This document shows positions 10,901 to 19,260 of a stretch of DNA of 64,000 nt, one piece after another (within the stretch, counting starts at the first letter, position 1; the number at the start of each line of letters is the position of its first letter). The stretch covers positions 124,001 through 188,000 of the forward strand of contig NZ_JAFIWB010000002.1 of assembly GCF_017163705.1 (NCBI RefSeq). Direction: 5' to 3'. A program made the position numbers and the translations under genes. The stretch comes from Xanthomonas bonasiae. Lineage in GTDB: Bacteria; Pseudomonadota; Gammaproteobacteria; Xanthomonadales; Xanthomonadaceae. Under the pieces are notes generated by a model that made no database searches, was not told the DNA's origin, and saw only the letters and a program-made list of their open reading frames with translations.

Positions 10901-11016
10901 GGCCCGGCATGGGCACCGAACTCAATCTGCGCCTGCCGGCGCGCCGCGCCTACCGCGAACCGGCGCGAAACCGGCTATGGTGCCGCCTGCGCCAGTGGCT
11001 GGCGGGAACCGAGTGA
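7975..11016 (+). CDS. beta-propeller sensor histidine kinase (HisKA_3 type)
   Basis: The ~1013-residue protein starts with a signal/anchor segment (VRSLRRRLWAGAVLVLGLAFAATLAAA). Many two-component-propeller repeats follow (residues ~35-680), with recurring DG-LW-GT/S blocks. Then come a Y_Y_Y domain (~687-745), one transmembrane helix (~753-773), a HisKA_3 dimerisation domain with ERIARELHDTLLQGYQ (phospho-acceptor His near 799), and a HATPase domain ending GMGTELNLRLP. It should sense an envelope or extracellular signal and phosphorylate the regulator encoded 45 bases downstream. GTG 7975 is chosen because it begins the signal peptide; an upstream TTG in frame would add 49 residues without membrane character. 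The ligand is unknown. Confidence 0.88.
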   Translation: MRSLRRRLWAGAVLVLGLAFAATLAAATPTPLRPTPLHNTAWRVEQGAPADVWALAQSGDGYLWMATGFGLYRFDGERFERREPAHGAQLLSQNVTALTVLPDGRMWLGYFDGGASLLQGGRLLNFGAAEGFPAGPVARLETDGQGTLWAATWAGLARFDGRRWQRIGADWGYPSARADWLLRDRRGVLWVSSGDSVLRLRPGARRFESTGIATMLYAVLAESPDGRIWLSDRRGGTRVIADADGTLLPPTAQLAVPALRGLAARRMGFARDGSLWLSDFQARGAVRVVLDDPRAPRLERLRRSDGLASDFAAPVLEDKEGNVWIGSTLGLNRYRQRNVMALPGQPGAQAGEVEVHAQPDGSVLVSDPQGMFRADRASAERLLRGEPLAQEYARLRDSGWVLGADAMLRLRHGRREEVALPIGFAPRQVRAFLSDRAGDAWVAIAEHGVFRYRAGQWMRQALLPPATCTAIAEDAQGRYWFGYASGEVRQLQGGRVRAFAAGDGVQVGRVNTIHAGAGALLVAGELGIAQWQGARFATLPPSRAPGLRGITGIAESEDGELWLNGAVGVSRIGRRQLDAALGAAAATLQPAYYGAADGLPGLAVQASRSGTAARDGDGLVWLATSQGLAWIDTRRLWRNPWPPQVFVRALFANERPLPLDAPLLLPKGTTRVQIAYTATSLTSPERMRFRFRLDGVDETWRDAGARREAFYTNLRPGQYRFQVIAANNDGVWNTQGATLRFGIAPRFVQTPAFWLLCALALLLALSALYLLRMRQLATRLRLRLEERYQERERIARELHDTLLQGYQGLILRTHAALGTLPAGAPLRRELESTLDRAEQALEQGRDRVEGLRASAGNTPSLPTAFADMLEELGAQSQVQRQVLVEGAPLPLQPLVADELYQLGREALLNAFRHAQASSIEVEIAYGRDALRLRFRDDGRGIEPQVLAAGGRAGHWGLTGMQERARRIEARLDVWSRPGMGTELNLRLPARRAYREPARNRLWCRLRQWLAGTE

Positions 11017-11061
11017 AGTGAGACGTGAAGTGAGCGAGCCGAAGTGAACGAGGTGTTGCCG

Positions 11062-11679
11062 ATGCCGATCCGCATCCTCGTCGTCGACGACCATCCGCTG
11101 CTGCGCGAGGGCATGGCCGCGGTGCTGGCCGCGCAACCGGACCTGCAACTGGTCGGCGAGGCCGCCGATGGCCTGCAGGCGCTGCAGGCCTATCGCACGC
11201 TGCGCCCGGACCTGGTGCTGCTGGACCTGCAGTTGCCCGGCCTCGGCGGCATCGAGGTGATCGTCGCCCTGCGCAAGGAATTCCCGCAGGCGCGGATCGT
11301 GGTGGTCACCGCCTCGCGCGGCGACGTGCAGGCGGTGCGCGCGCTGGAAGCCGGCGCCAGCGGCTATCTGCTCAAGAGCGGGCTGCGCCGCGAACTGGTC
11401 GACACTGTGCGCGCGGTGCACCAGGGCCGGCGCCAGGTGCAGGCCGAAGTGGCGGCGGGGATCGCCGAACACCTGCTCGGCGACAGCCTGTCCGCGCGCG
11501 AAATCCAGGTGCTGCAGAGCGTGGCCGCGGGCAACTCCAACAAGGCCATCGCCGCGCTGCTGTCGATCGCCGAGGAGACGGTCAAGGCGCACATGAAGAA
11601 CATCCTGTGCAAGCTCGGCGCACGCGACCGCACTCATGCGGTGGCGATCGCGGTCAAGCGCGGCATCATCGAACTGTAG
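11062..11679 (+). CDS. NarL/FixJ family response regulator
   Basis: The 205-residue protein has an N-terminal receiver domain with the acidic DDHP pair, phospho-acceptor Asp in LLLDLQLPG (about residue 54), the TAS switch residue and LLKSG lysine. A LuxR-type helix-turn-helix follows (LSAREIQVLQSVAAGNSNKAIAALLSIAEETVKAHMKNI). ATG 11062 is preferred because GAGG lies about nine bases upstream; an in-frame GTG at 11044 would add six residues. It directly follows the propeller kinase and is its probable partner. Targets are not evident. Confidence 0.92.
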   Translation: MPIRILVVDDHPLLREGMAAVLAAQPDLQLVGEAADGLQALQAYRTLRPDLVLLDLQLPGLGGIEVIVALRKEFPQARIVVVTASRGDVQAVRALEAGASGYLLKSGLRRELVDTVRAVHQGRRQVQAEVAAGIAEHLLGDSLSAREIQVLQSVAAGNSNKAIAALLSIAEETVKAHMKNILCKLGARDRTHAVAIAVKRGIIEL

Positions 11680-11712
11680 GCAGAGCGGCGCGCGCCGTCG
11701 CGCGCGCTGCGG

Positions 11713-12618
11713 TCAAGGCACCGGCAACGGCGGGGCCGCGTCCGCCGGCAGCGGATCCAGCGGTTGCAGCGCCACCAGCAGGCCGCGCGGGTCGGCGCCA
11801 CGCGCGGCGCCCGGCGTGCGCGGCAGCAGCCGCGCGCTGCGCAGCGGACGGAAGCGGTCGCGTTCGAAGAACACATGGTCGGCCTGCGCGGCCAGCGCGA
11901 ACAGGTGCGGATCCAGGCCGTTGCGCGGCGCGTCGTTGCCGGCGCCGCGCAGGCGCGCGTCGCTGTCGCCGAAGCGCGCGGCCAGCGGCGCCAGTTCCGG
12001 TGCGTCGGCGGCGGCGTAGAAGCCGCCGGCCAGCAGCGAGGGCACGCCTTCGGCGGTGGCGTCGATCCACGCCATCAGGTCGTCGGCCTGTTCGCGGCGG
12101 CTGGCGCCACCGTCGCGCTCGGCATGCAGGCGGGTGAAGTACAGGTTCACCGGCTGCCCGTGCAGGTCCACGCGGACCAGACCGGCCACGCTGTAGTCCT
12201 CGAACGGATGCAACAGGGTCTCCGCTTCTTCCAGCACCGGCAGCCGGGTCAGCAGCGCATTGCCGCGGCGTTGCGGCCGGCTCGGCGGATCGGCGCTGAT
12301 GAAATGGCAGTGGTAGCCGAGCTGCGCGGCCAGCCATTGCGCCTGGTTCGGCAACGCGGAGGTCTGCAGCACTTCCTGCAGCGCGATCGCATCGGGTTGC
12401 AGCCGTTGCAGCGCATCGACGAGGCGCACGCGGCGCGCGGGCCAGTCGTTGCGGTCCTGATCGAGATTGAGGCTGACCACGCTGAGCGTCGCCGCGGGCG
12501 CAGGCGGCGGCACCGGCAAGCCGGCGGGCAGCGCTTGCGCGCCCGCATGCGTCACCAGGGCCAGCAGCAGCCAGCCGAGGCGATGCCGTCGTCGTGGAGT
12601 CCCGGGCGTGCGCGTCAT
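11713..12618 (-). CDS. secreted EEP-fold protein lacking catalytic residues (pseudoenzyme)
   Basis: The 301-residue protein has a signal peptide (~1-28) and an endonuclease/exonuclease/phosphatase fold. It aligns along its length with the N-terminal domain of the neighbouring EEP-GH3 protein (shared LSVV-LNL, DAIAL-EVLQ, LPNQAQWLA-QLGY, GNALLTR, DHVFF). Several active-site positions are changed: the TH histidine is Arg163, GDFN is GGFY (Gly199, Tyr201), and the SDH motif is ADPR (His to Pro277). The metal/acid Glu in LQEVL is kept. It is therefore probably non-catalytic as a phosphodiesterase and may bind substrate or be decaying. It lies 64 bases downstream of the fusion gene on the same strand. 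Confidence 0.85.
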   Translation of the reverse strand: MTRTPGTPRRRHRLGWLLLALVTHAGAQALPAGLPVPPPAPAATLSVVSLNLDQDRNDWPARRVRLVDALQRLQPDAIALQEVLQTSALPNQAQWLAAQLGYHCHFISADPPSRPQRRGNALLTRLPVLEEAETLLHPFEDYSVAGLVRVDLHGQPVNLYFTRLHAERDGGASRREQADDLMAWIDATAEGVPSLLAGGFYAAADAPELAPLAARFGDSDARLRGAGNDAPRNGLDPHLFALAAQADHVFFERDRFRPLRSARLLPRTPGAARGADPRGLLVALQPLDPLPADAAPPLPVP

Positions 12619-12682
12619 GCGCTGGATGCTAGGACCTGCGGCTTCAGCGCCGCGTGTACATGGACACGCGGCGCTGCGGTTT

Positions 12683-15664
12683 CTAGCGCGGCAGCACGCT
12701 TTCTTGTAGACGCAGCGGCACGCTGGCCGCGGCCTGCGTCGCCGAGCGGCCCAGCACCAGTTCGTAGTCGCCGGCGGCGATGCGCCACTGGCGCTGCGCC
12801 GGGTCGTAGTCGGCCAGGGTCTTGGGTTCGGCGACGATGCTGACGCGGCGGGTTTCGCCGGGCTTGAGCGTGAGCTTGTCCCAGCCGACCAGGCGGATCG
12901 GCGTGTGGTGGCCCTGCGGCAGGCGCAGGTACAGCTGCGGCACGTCGGCGCCTTCGCGTTCGCCGCTGTTGCGCACGTCGAAGCTGGCGATCACCGTGCT
13001 GCCGTCCACCTGCACGCTCAGGTTGGCGTAGTCGAAGCGGGTGTAGGACAGGCCGTGGCCGAACGCGTACAGCGGATCCAGGCCGCGTGCGGCGAACCAG
13101 CGGTAGCCGACGTTGGCGCCTTCGATGTCGTAGTCGACATTGCTGCCGGCCGGTTGCGCCGGCTTGAAGCCCAGCCCCGGGATCGACGGCCGCGGCAGCT
13201 GCGCCACGTCGCGCAGCCAGGTCACCGGCAGGCGCCCGGACGGATTGGCCTCGCCCAGCAGCAGGCGCGCCAGCGCTTCGCCGCCGCGGATGCCCGGGTA
13301 CCAGGCTTCCAGCACCGCCGGCACCTGTTGCAGCCACGGCATCGCCACCGGGCCGTTGGTCTCCAGCACCACCACCGTGCGCGGGTTGGCCTTGGCCATC
13401 GCCGCGATCAGCGCGTCCTGCTTGCCGGGCAGTGTGATGTCGGGCAGGTCCACCGATTCGGCCGACCACTGCGTGGCGAACACGATCACCGCTTCGGCAC
13501 CGCGCGCGAGCTTGGCCGCCGCCGCCACATCGTCGCCGCTGGCATAGTCGATCTGCGCGTCAGGCATTGCCTTGCGCAATGCCTGCAGCGGTGAGGACGG
13601 ATGGAACATCACCGGGCCCGGCCAGGTGGTCGGGGCCAGCCCCGGCACCGCGTTGGCGCCGTTGACGGTGAAGCCGACCATCGACGAGCCGCCGCCGCCG
13701 ATCACGCCCTTGTCGGCATGCCCGCCGATCACCGCGATGCGGCGCAGCGTGCGCGGCAACGGCAGCGTGTCGCGCTCGTTGCGCAGCAGTACCGTGCCTT
13801 CCTCGACCACTTTCTGCACCGCCGCGCCGCCGGCGACGTCGTCGATCGGCTGGCGCTGCGGCGGATGGTCGAAGCTGCCGGTGGCGATGAAGGCGCGCAG
13901 GATGCGCCGCACCATGTCGTCCAGGCGCGCCTGCGGCACCGTGCCGCCGGCCACCGCCAGGCGCAGCGGCTGGTCGAAGTACACCGCCTTGTCGAACACT
14001 TCGCCGGCCGATTGCTGATCCAGCCCGGCCAGCGCCGCCTTGGAACCGCTGTGCACGCCGCCCCAGTCGGACATCACGTAGCCGGGGAACTTCCATTCCT
14101 GCTTGAGCACCTTGTTGAGCAGGTAGTCGTGTTCGCAGCCGTAGATGCCGTTGATGCGGTTGTAGGAACACATCACCGAGCCGGGTTCGCCGATCTTCAG
14201 CGCCAGCTCGAACGCCAGCAGGTCCGATTCGTGCATGGCCTGCTCGCCGATGTCGGCGCTGTGGGTGTTGCGCCCGGTCTCCAGGTCGTTCATCGCGAAG
14301 TGCTTCATCGTCGACACCACGCGCTGGCTCTGCACGCCGCGGATCGACTCGCCGACCATCACCCCGGCCAGCAGCGGATCTTCGCCGGCGTACTCGAAGT
14401 TGCGGCCGTTGCGCGGATCGCGCTGCAGGTTGACGCTGCCGGCCAGCAGCACGTTGAAGCCCTGCTGCCAGGCCTCGCGGCCCATGGTGGCGCCGCCGGC
14501 GAAGGCCAGGTCGCGGTTCCAGGTGGCGGCGGTGGCCGGGCCGGACGGCAGCGCGGTGGCGTGGTCGCCGGGGCGCACGTTGCCCGGATTGGTCACGCCG
14601 ACGCCGGCGTCGGCCAGCTGCTGCGCGGCGATGCCCAGGCGTTCGATCGCCGGCACGAAGCCGGCCGAGCCGAGCGCGCCGGGCGGCAGCGGGCCGCCGT
14701 CCTTGCCCAGGCCGAAGTAGCTGTGCAGCATCTGGAACTTCTCGTCCTGGGTCATCGCCTGCACCAGCAACGCGGCGCGGCGGTCCGGCGCCAGCGCGCG
14801 ATCGGTCCACGGGCGCTGCGCATCGGCGGTGGCGCTGGGCGCCAGGCGGAACGTGCTGACCAGGCCGAAGTGGTCCGAGGCCCAGACGCCGTTGGCGTCG
14901 GGCTTCTGGAACAGGATGCGGCTGCTCACCGGTTCGAACCGCTCGCGCTGGAAGAACACGTGGTCGATGCGCCTGGGCGGGTTGAACTTCGGGTTCAAGG
15001 TGCTGTCGGCACGACGGTCCTTGGCGCCGTGCAGGCTGCCGTAGCTGTCGCCGAAGCCGCTGCGCAGCGCGGCCAGTTCCGGCGCGTCGGCGCTGGCGTT
15101 GAAGTCGCCGGCGAGCAGCGACGGCGCGCCGTCGGCGGTCTTGTCGACCCAGGCCAGCAGGTCCTGCAGCTGGCGCTCGCGCAACGCGCCGCCGGCCTCG
15201 GTCCAGTGCAGGTGGGTGACGTAGAGATTGACCGCGCGGCCGTCCACGTCCAGGCGCAGGCGCCCGGCGGTGCGGCTGTCGTCGAGCGGGTTCAGGCGGA
15301 TCTGTTCGCGCGCCAGGATCGGGCGCCGGGTCAGCAGCGCGTTGCCGTAGCGCTGCGCGGCGCCGGGCGGATCGACGCTGGTGAAGTAATAGGCGTAGCC
15401 GAGCTGCTCGGCCAGCCATTGCGCCTGGTTCGGGAGGGTGTCGTGCTGCAGCACTTCTTCCAGCGCGATCGCGTCCGGATGCAGTTCGCGCAGGGTCTGC
15501 ACGATCTGGGTGCGCCGATTCGGCCAGTCGAGCTTGTCGTGGTACAGGTTCAGCGTGACCACGCTGAGCGTCGGGGTGTCCTTGGCGGTCGCGGGCGCAG
15601 GCGCGGCGAAGGCCGGCCAGGCCAGCGCGAGCGCCAGGCAAAGGAGTCCTGAAAACGTTTTCAT
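12683..15664 (-). CDS. secreted fusion of EEP phosphodiesterase domain and GH3 beta-glucosidase
   Basis: The 993-residue protein has a signal peptide (~1-21) and an EEP domain (~33-273) with all expected residues: LNL, EEVL Glu, His151 in VTHLH, Asp187/Asn189 in GDFN, and Asp264-His265 in ASDHFGL. A complete glycoside hydrolase family 3 module follows (~285-993). It contains KHFAMND, the nucleophile Asp533 in GYVMSDWGG, the C-terminal alpha/beta sandwich (GYRWF, YAFGHGLSYT) and a fibronectin-III-like end. GH3 enzymes release glucose or xylose from beta-glycosides; EEP enzymes cleave phosphodiesters in nucleic acids or lipids. The protein should be periplasmic or secreted. The natural substrate is unknown. 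Confidence 0.9.
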   Translation of the reverse strand: MKTFSGLLCLALALAWPAFAAPAPATAKDTPTLSVVTLNLYHDKLDWPNRRTQIVQTLRELHPDAIALEEVLQHDTLPNQAQWLAEQLGYAYYFTSVDPPGAAQRYGNALLTRRPILAREQIRLNPLDDSRTAGRLRLDVDGRAVNLYVTHLHWTEAGGALRERQLQDLLAWVDKTADGAPSLLAGDFNASADAPELAALRSGFGDSYGSLHGAKDRRADSTLNPKFNPPRRIDHVFFQRERFEPVSSRILFQKPDANGVWASDHFGLVSTFRLAPSATADAQRPWTDRALAPDRRAALLVQAMTQDEKFQMLHSYFGLGKDGGPLPPGALGSAGFVPAIERLGIAAQQLADAGVGVTNPGNVRPGDHATALPSGPATAATWNRDLAFAGGATMGREAWQQGFNVLLAGSVNLQRDPRNGRNFEYAGEDPLLAGVMVGESIRGVQSQRVVSTMKHFAMNDLETGRNTHSADIGEQAMHESDLLAFELALKIGEPGSVMCSYNRINGIYGCEHDYLLNKVLKQEWKFPGYVMSDWGGVHSGSKAALAGLDQQSAGEVFDKAVYFDQPLRLAVAGGTVPQARLDDMVRRILRAFIATGSFDHPPQRQPIDDVAGGAAVQKVVEEGTVLLRNERDTLPLPRTLRRIAVIGGHADKGVIGGGGSSMVGFTVNGANAVPGLAPTTWPGPVMFHPSSPLQALRKAMPDAQIDYASGDDVAAAAKLARGAEAVIVFATQWSAESVDLPDITLPGKQDALIAAMAKANPRTVVVLETNGPVAMPWLQQVPAVLEAWYPGIRGGEALARLLLGEANPSGRLPVTWLRDVAQLPRPSIPGLGFKPAQPAGSNVDYDIEGANVGYRWFAARGLDPLYAFGHGLSYTRFDYANLSVQVDGSTVIASFDVRNSGEREGADVPQLYLRLPQGHHTPIRLVGWDKLTLKPGETRRVSIVAEPKTLADYDPAQRQWRIAAGDYELVLGRSATQAAASVPLRLQESVLPR

Positions 15665-15742
15665 AGCGGGGCGTGAGGCCTCTCTAGCAGCTGAAGGGAT
15701 TGCGCATCGGGGGGAGTTGGGGGAGGGGAGAGCCGTGAAGCG

Positions 15743-17515
15743 CTAGGACGGCGCTTCGTCGCTGCGCATCACCGGATACAACCGGTACTGCGCATCCCAG
15801 GAGGAATGGCGGCGGTGGAAGAACTCCAGCCGCGCATGCGGATCCTTGGCGAAGTCGGCATCGTGCTCGAGCTTGCTCTCGAATTCGGCCTTCAGTGCCG
15901 GGTCGCTGGCCAGCATCTGCCGCGCCACGTCCTCGGCCACATAGTCTTCCATGTATTCGGTGCGCTCGAAGGCGCTGTTGAACTCGCCCCACTGCAGCAG
16001 CGAGTCCGGCGCCTGCGGTTCCAGCAACGCCATCAGCAACCGCGCCTTGGGCTGGGCGATCGGCACGAACAGGGCGCCGGCGCCGATGGCGCGCGTTTCG
16101 GGGGTCCAGGCGCCCTGCACGCTGAGCCGCTGGTGGCCTTCGGAGGAACGCGCGGCGAAGCTGGCATCGTCGGCGCGGAACGTCTGCACCGGCAGCGTGG
16201 CGGCGCGGTCCAGGGTGCGGAAGGCGATGCCGTGCTGGCGCAACTTGGCGGCGACCAGCGCCGCCTGCGCGGCCGGCACCAGATAGCCGGCGCGCGGCGC
16301 CACGACTTCCACGCTGGGCACGATGTGATCGCGCAGCGGTACCCGCCAGATCTGCGGGGTGCGCTCGTCGTAGCGGGTCATCAGCGCCCCGGACACCGGC
16401 GACAGCGTGCGGGTATAGGCGTAGCCGCGGAAATCCACCAGGCGCGACTGCTCGGTGGTGCGGTGGTCCAGCGCCAGCGTCTTGCCGCCGAGCTGCTGCG
16501 CGCGCGCGTCGGCGGCGAGCGCGTCGGCGCGCCAGCGGCCGCCGTTGCGCGCCACCTGCTGCAGCACCGAGACGATGGTGTTGCGGGTGATGCGCACGCG
16601 TTGCGGATAGGGCTTCCACGAATGCGTTTCCACCAGCATGCCGAAGCGGTTGCGCAGCTGGAAATAGCCGTGCGAGAAGCGCGGCGTGGCCACGCCGTCC
16701 TCGAAGCCGGAGGCCGGATCGTCGTTGACCACGAACGAGGGGTAGTAGGGCAGCGGCAGCGAGCCCTGCCGCTTCAGGTCGGCGAGCACGCCGTCGCGCA
16801 GGCGCAGGCCGTCGCCGCGCAGCGCGGCGTCGCCGGCATGCAGCGGTTCCACCTGCACCGACACGTCGTGCTCGAACTGCGCACCGTCGGTGACGTGCAG
16901 GTCCACGTACAGCAGCGGGTCCCATTGTTCGACCAGGCGCAGCATCGCCTGCATCTCCGGCGCGTCGGCCTTGACGTAGTCGCGGTTGAGGTTGAGGTTC
17001 TGCGCGGTGGTGCGCCAGCCCATCTGCTCCGGCCCGCGCTGGTTGGGCCGGTTCCAGGCGCCGAAGCGCTCGTGGCCATCGACGTTGAACACCGGCACGA
17101 ACAGCCACACCTGCTTGTCCAGCGCGCCGCGCGCGGCCTCACCGTCGAGCAGCTGGCGCAGCGCCAGGAAGCCGGCGTCCTTGCCGTCGATCTCGCCGGC
17201 GTGGATGCCGCCCTGGATCAGCACCACCGGCAGCTTGCGCGCTTGCGCCGTTGCGGCATCCAGCGCGCCGGACGTGGAGACCGCCAGCGCCTTCATCGGC
17301 CGGCCCTCGGGCGTGGTGCCGAAGTCGAAGCACCGCACCGCCTGCGGATAGCGCTGCGCGAACGCGTCACACAGCGCGATGGTCTCCGCGTAGCGCCCGG
17401 TACGCAGAAAACCGCTGCGCTCGGCCTCGGTGGACAGGCCCGCATCGCTGGCCAGTAATGGCATGCTGCACAGCAGCATCGACAGCAGGAGGGGGACCAG
17501 CCAGGGTCGGATCAT
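15743..17515 (-). CDS. secreted M14 family zinc carboxypeptidase
   Basis: The 590-residue protein has a signal peptide (MIRPWLVPLLLSMLLCSMPLLA) and an M14 peptidase domain in its first half. Zinc ligands appear as HAGE in GGIHAGEIDGKDA and the later His in LYVDLHVTDG. The substrate-binding Arg lies in NLNLNRDY, and the catalytic Glu in MLVETHSWKP. The C-terminal ~250 residues are a less conserved extension typical of large M14 peptidases of proteobacteria. ATG 17515 is chosen since it starts the signal peptide. The gene is divergent from a POT peptide transporter, which suggests extracellular peptide trimming coupled to uptake. Confidence 0.9.
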   Translation of the reverse strand: MIRPWLVPLLLSMLLCSMPLLASDAGLSTEAERSGFLRTGRYAETIALCDAFAQRYPQAVRCFDFGTTPEGRPMKALAVSTSGALDAATAQARKLPVVLIQGGIHAGEIDGKDAGFLALRQLLDGEAARGALDKQVWLFVPVFNVDGHERFGAWNRPNQRGPEQMGWRTTAQNLNLNRDYVKADAPEMQAMLRLVEQWDPLLYVDLHVTDGAQFEHDVSVQVEPLHAGDAALRGDGLRLRDGVLADLKRQGSLPLPYYPSFVVNDDPASGFEDGVATPRFSHGYFQLRNRFGMLVETHSWKPYPQRVRITRNTIVSVLQQVARNGGRWRADALAADARAQQLGGKTLALDHRTTEQSRLVDFRGYAYTRTLSPVSGALMTRYDERTPQIWRVPLRDHIVPSVEVVAPRAGYLVPAAQAALVAAKLRQHGIAFRTLDRAATLPVQTFRADDASFAARSSEGHQRLSVQGAWTPETRAIGAGALFVPIAQPKARLLMALLEPQAPDSLLQWGEFNSAFERTEYMEDYVAEDVARQMLASDPALKAEFESKLEHDADFAKDPHARLEFFHRRHSSWDAQYRLYPVMRSDEAPS

Positions 17516-17694
17516 TGCGGCACCGTCGCGGGAGAGGCCCCCATGATGCGTGCAGCGCGCCGATTGCGAAAGCACCTGCGTGCCGCCGCGGCCGCTGCGC
17601 ACGGTTCGATTCGCCCGGAACGATCGGGTAACCTTCTGAAAATTTTGCCTGGACCAGTGCCTGTGACGAGCGAACGATCGACGAGGAAGTGCGG

Positions 17695-19251
17695 ATGAGT
17701 GCGGCCAACGCGCACGCCGGCGCGCGGATGCCGCGGCAGATCCCCTACATCATCGGCAACGAGGCCTGCGAGCGTTTCAGCTTCTACGGCATGCGCAACA
17801 TCCTGGTGCAGTTCCTGATCACCTCGCTGCTGCTGCAGGAAATGACCGCGCCCGGCCGCGAGGCCGAGGCCAAGCACATCATGCACAGCTTCATGGTCGG
17901 CGTGTATTTCTTCCCGCTGCTCGGCGGCTGGCTGGCCGACCGCTTCTTCGGCAAGTACACCACGATCCTGTGGTTCAGCCTGATCTATTGCGCGGGCCAC
18001 GCCTGCCTGGCGCTGTTCGAGGGCAGCCGCGAAGGGTTCTTCGTCGGCCTGGGGCTGATCGCGCTGGGCGCCGGCGGAATCAAGCCGCTGGTGGCCTCGT
18101 TCATGGGCGACCAGTTCGACCAGTCCAACAAGCACCTGGCCAAGGTGGTGTTCGACGCCTTCTACTGGATCATCAACTTCGGTTCGCTGTTCGCCTCGCT
18201 GCTGATCCCGCTGGCGCTGAAGAACCTGGGCCCGGCGTGGGCGTTCGGCATTCCCGGCATCCTGATGTTCGTGGCCACGCTGGTGTTCTGGGCCGGGCGC
18301 CGCCGCTACGTGCGCGTGCCGCTGCCGCCGCAGGATCCGCACGGCTTCGCCCAGGTGGTGCGCAGCGCGCTGCTGTCGCGCGCGCCGGGGCAGGGGCGTC
18401 CCGGCCTGGCGCTCGCCGCCATCGCGGTGGTGCTGGCGCTGGCCAGCTTCGCGCTGCTGCCGACGCTGGGCATCGTGATCTGCCTGTGCCTGGCGCTGGT
18501 GCTGCTGCTGGCGGGCATCGGCGGCGGCACCTGGTGGCAGCTGGAGCGCGCCCGCGCGGTGCATCCGGACGCGGCGGTGGACGGCGTGCGCGCGGTGCTG
18601 CGGGTGCTGGTGGTGTTCGCGCTGGCGACGCCGTTCTTCTCGCTGTTCGACCAGAAGGCTTCGACCTGGGTGCTGCAGGGCCAGCAGATGCAGATGCCCG
18701 ACTGGTTCAGCGCCTCGCAGATGCAGGCGCTGAATCCGGCGCTGGTGATGCTGCTGATCCCGTTCAACAACCTGGTGCTGTATCCGCTGCTGCGCCGTGG
18801 CGGCTACGAGCCGACCGCGCTGCGGCGGATGACCGCGGGCATCGCCTTCAGCGGCCTGGCCTGGATCGTGGTCGGCACGCTGCAGGTGGCGATGGACGGC
18901 GGCGACGCGCTGTCCATCGCCTGGCAGATCCTGCCGTACGCGCTACTGACCTTCGGCGAGGTGCTGGTCTCGGCGACCGGCCTGGAGTTCGCCTACAGCC
19001 AGGCGCCGCAATCGATGAAGGGCGTGGTGATGAGCTTCTGGAACCTGACCACCACGGTCGGCAACCTGTGGGTGCTGCTGTCCAACGCGGCGGTGCGCAA
19101 CGACACCGTCACCGCGCACATCGGCAGTACCGGGCTCAGCGAAACCGCGTTCCTGATGTTCTTCTTCGCCGCCTTCGCCTGCGTCGCCGCGCTGTTGTTC
19201 GGGCTGTATGCGCGCCGTTACCGCATGGTCGATCATTACCGTACCGCCTGA
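17695..19251 (+). CDS. POT/PTR family proton-dependent oligopeptide transporter
   Basis: The 518-residue polytopic membrane protein has the POT signature FSFYGMRNIL in its first helix (ExxERFxYYG-like) and the second motif FDAFYWIINFGSLFA. Around twelve or more hydrophobic helices are visible. POT proteins import di- and tripeptides with protons. ATG 17695 follows a GAGGAAG ribosome-binding site. The rhomboid gene begins nine bases after its stop, so the two are probably cotranscribed. It is divergent from the M14 carboxypeptidase gene. Confidence 0.92.
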   Translation: MSAANAHAGARMPRQIPYIIGNEACERFSFYGMRNILVQFLITSLLLQEMTAPGREAEAKHIMHSFMVGVYFFPLLGGWLADRFFGKYTTILWFSLIYCAGHACLALFEGSREGFFVGLGLIALGAGGIKPLVASFMGDQFDQSNKHLAKVVFDAFYWIINFGSLFASLLIPLALKNLGPAWAFGIPGILMFVATLVFWAGRRRYVRVPLPPQDPHGFAQVVRSALLSRAPGQGRPGLALAAIAVVLALASFALLPTLGIVICLCLALVLLLAGIGGGTWWQLERARAVHPDAAVDGVRAVLRVLVVFALATPFFSLFDQKASTWVLQGQQMQMPDWFSASQMQALNPALVMLLIPFNNLVLYPLLRRGGYEPTALRRMTAGIAFSGLAWIVVGTLQVAMDGGDALSIAWQILPYALLTFGEVLVSATGLEFAYSQAPQSMKGVVMSFWNLTTTVGNLWVLLSNAAVRNDTVTAHIGSTGLSETAFLMFFFAAFACVAALLFGLYARRYRMVDHYRTA

Positions 19252-19260
19252 GGCCCCCGC

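Noticed and set aside
13601-15652. Plus-strand frame opposite the EEP-GH3 gene
   Set aside because: The minus strand encodes the recognised enzyme; this is a shadow.
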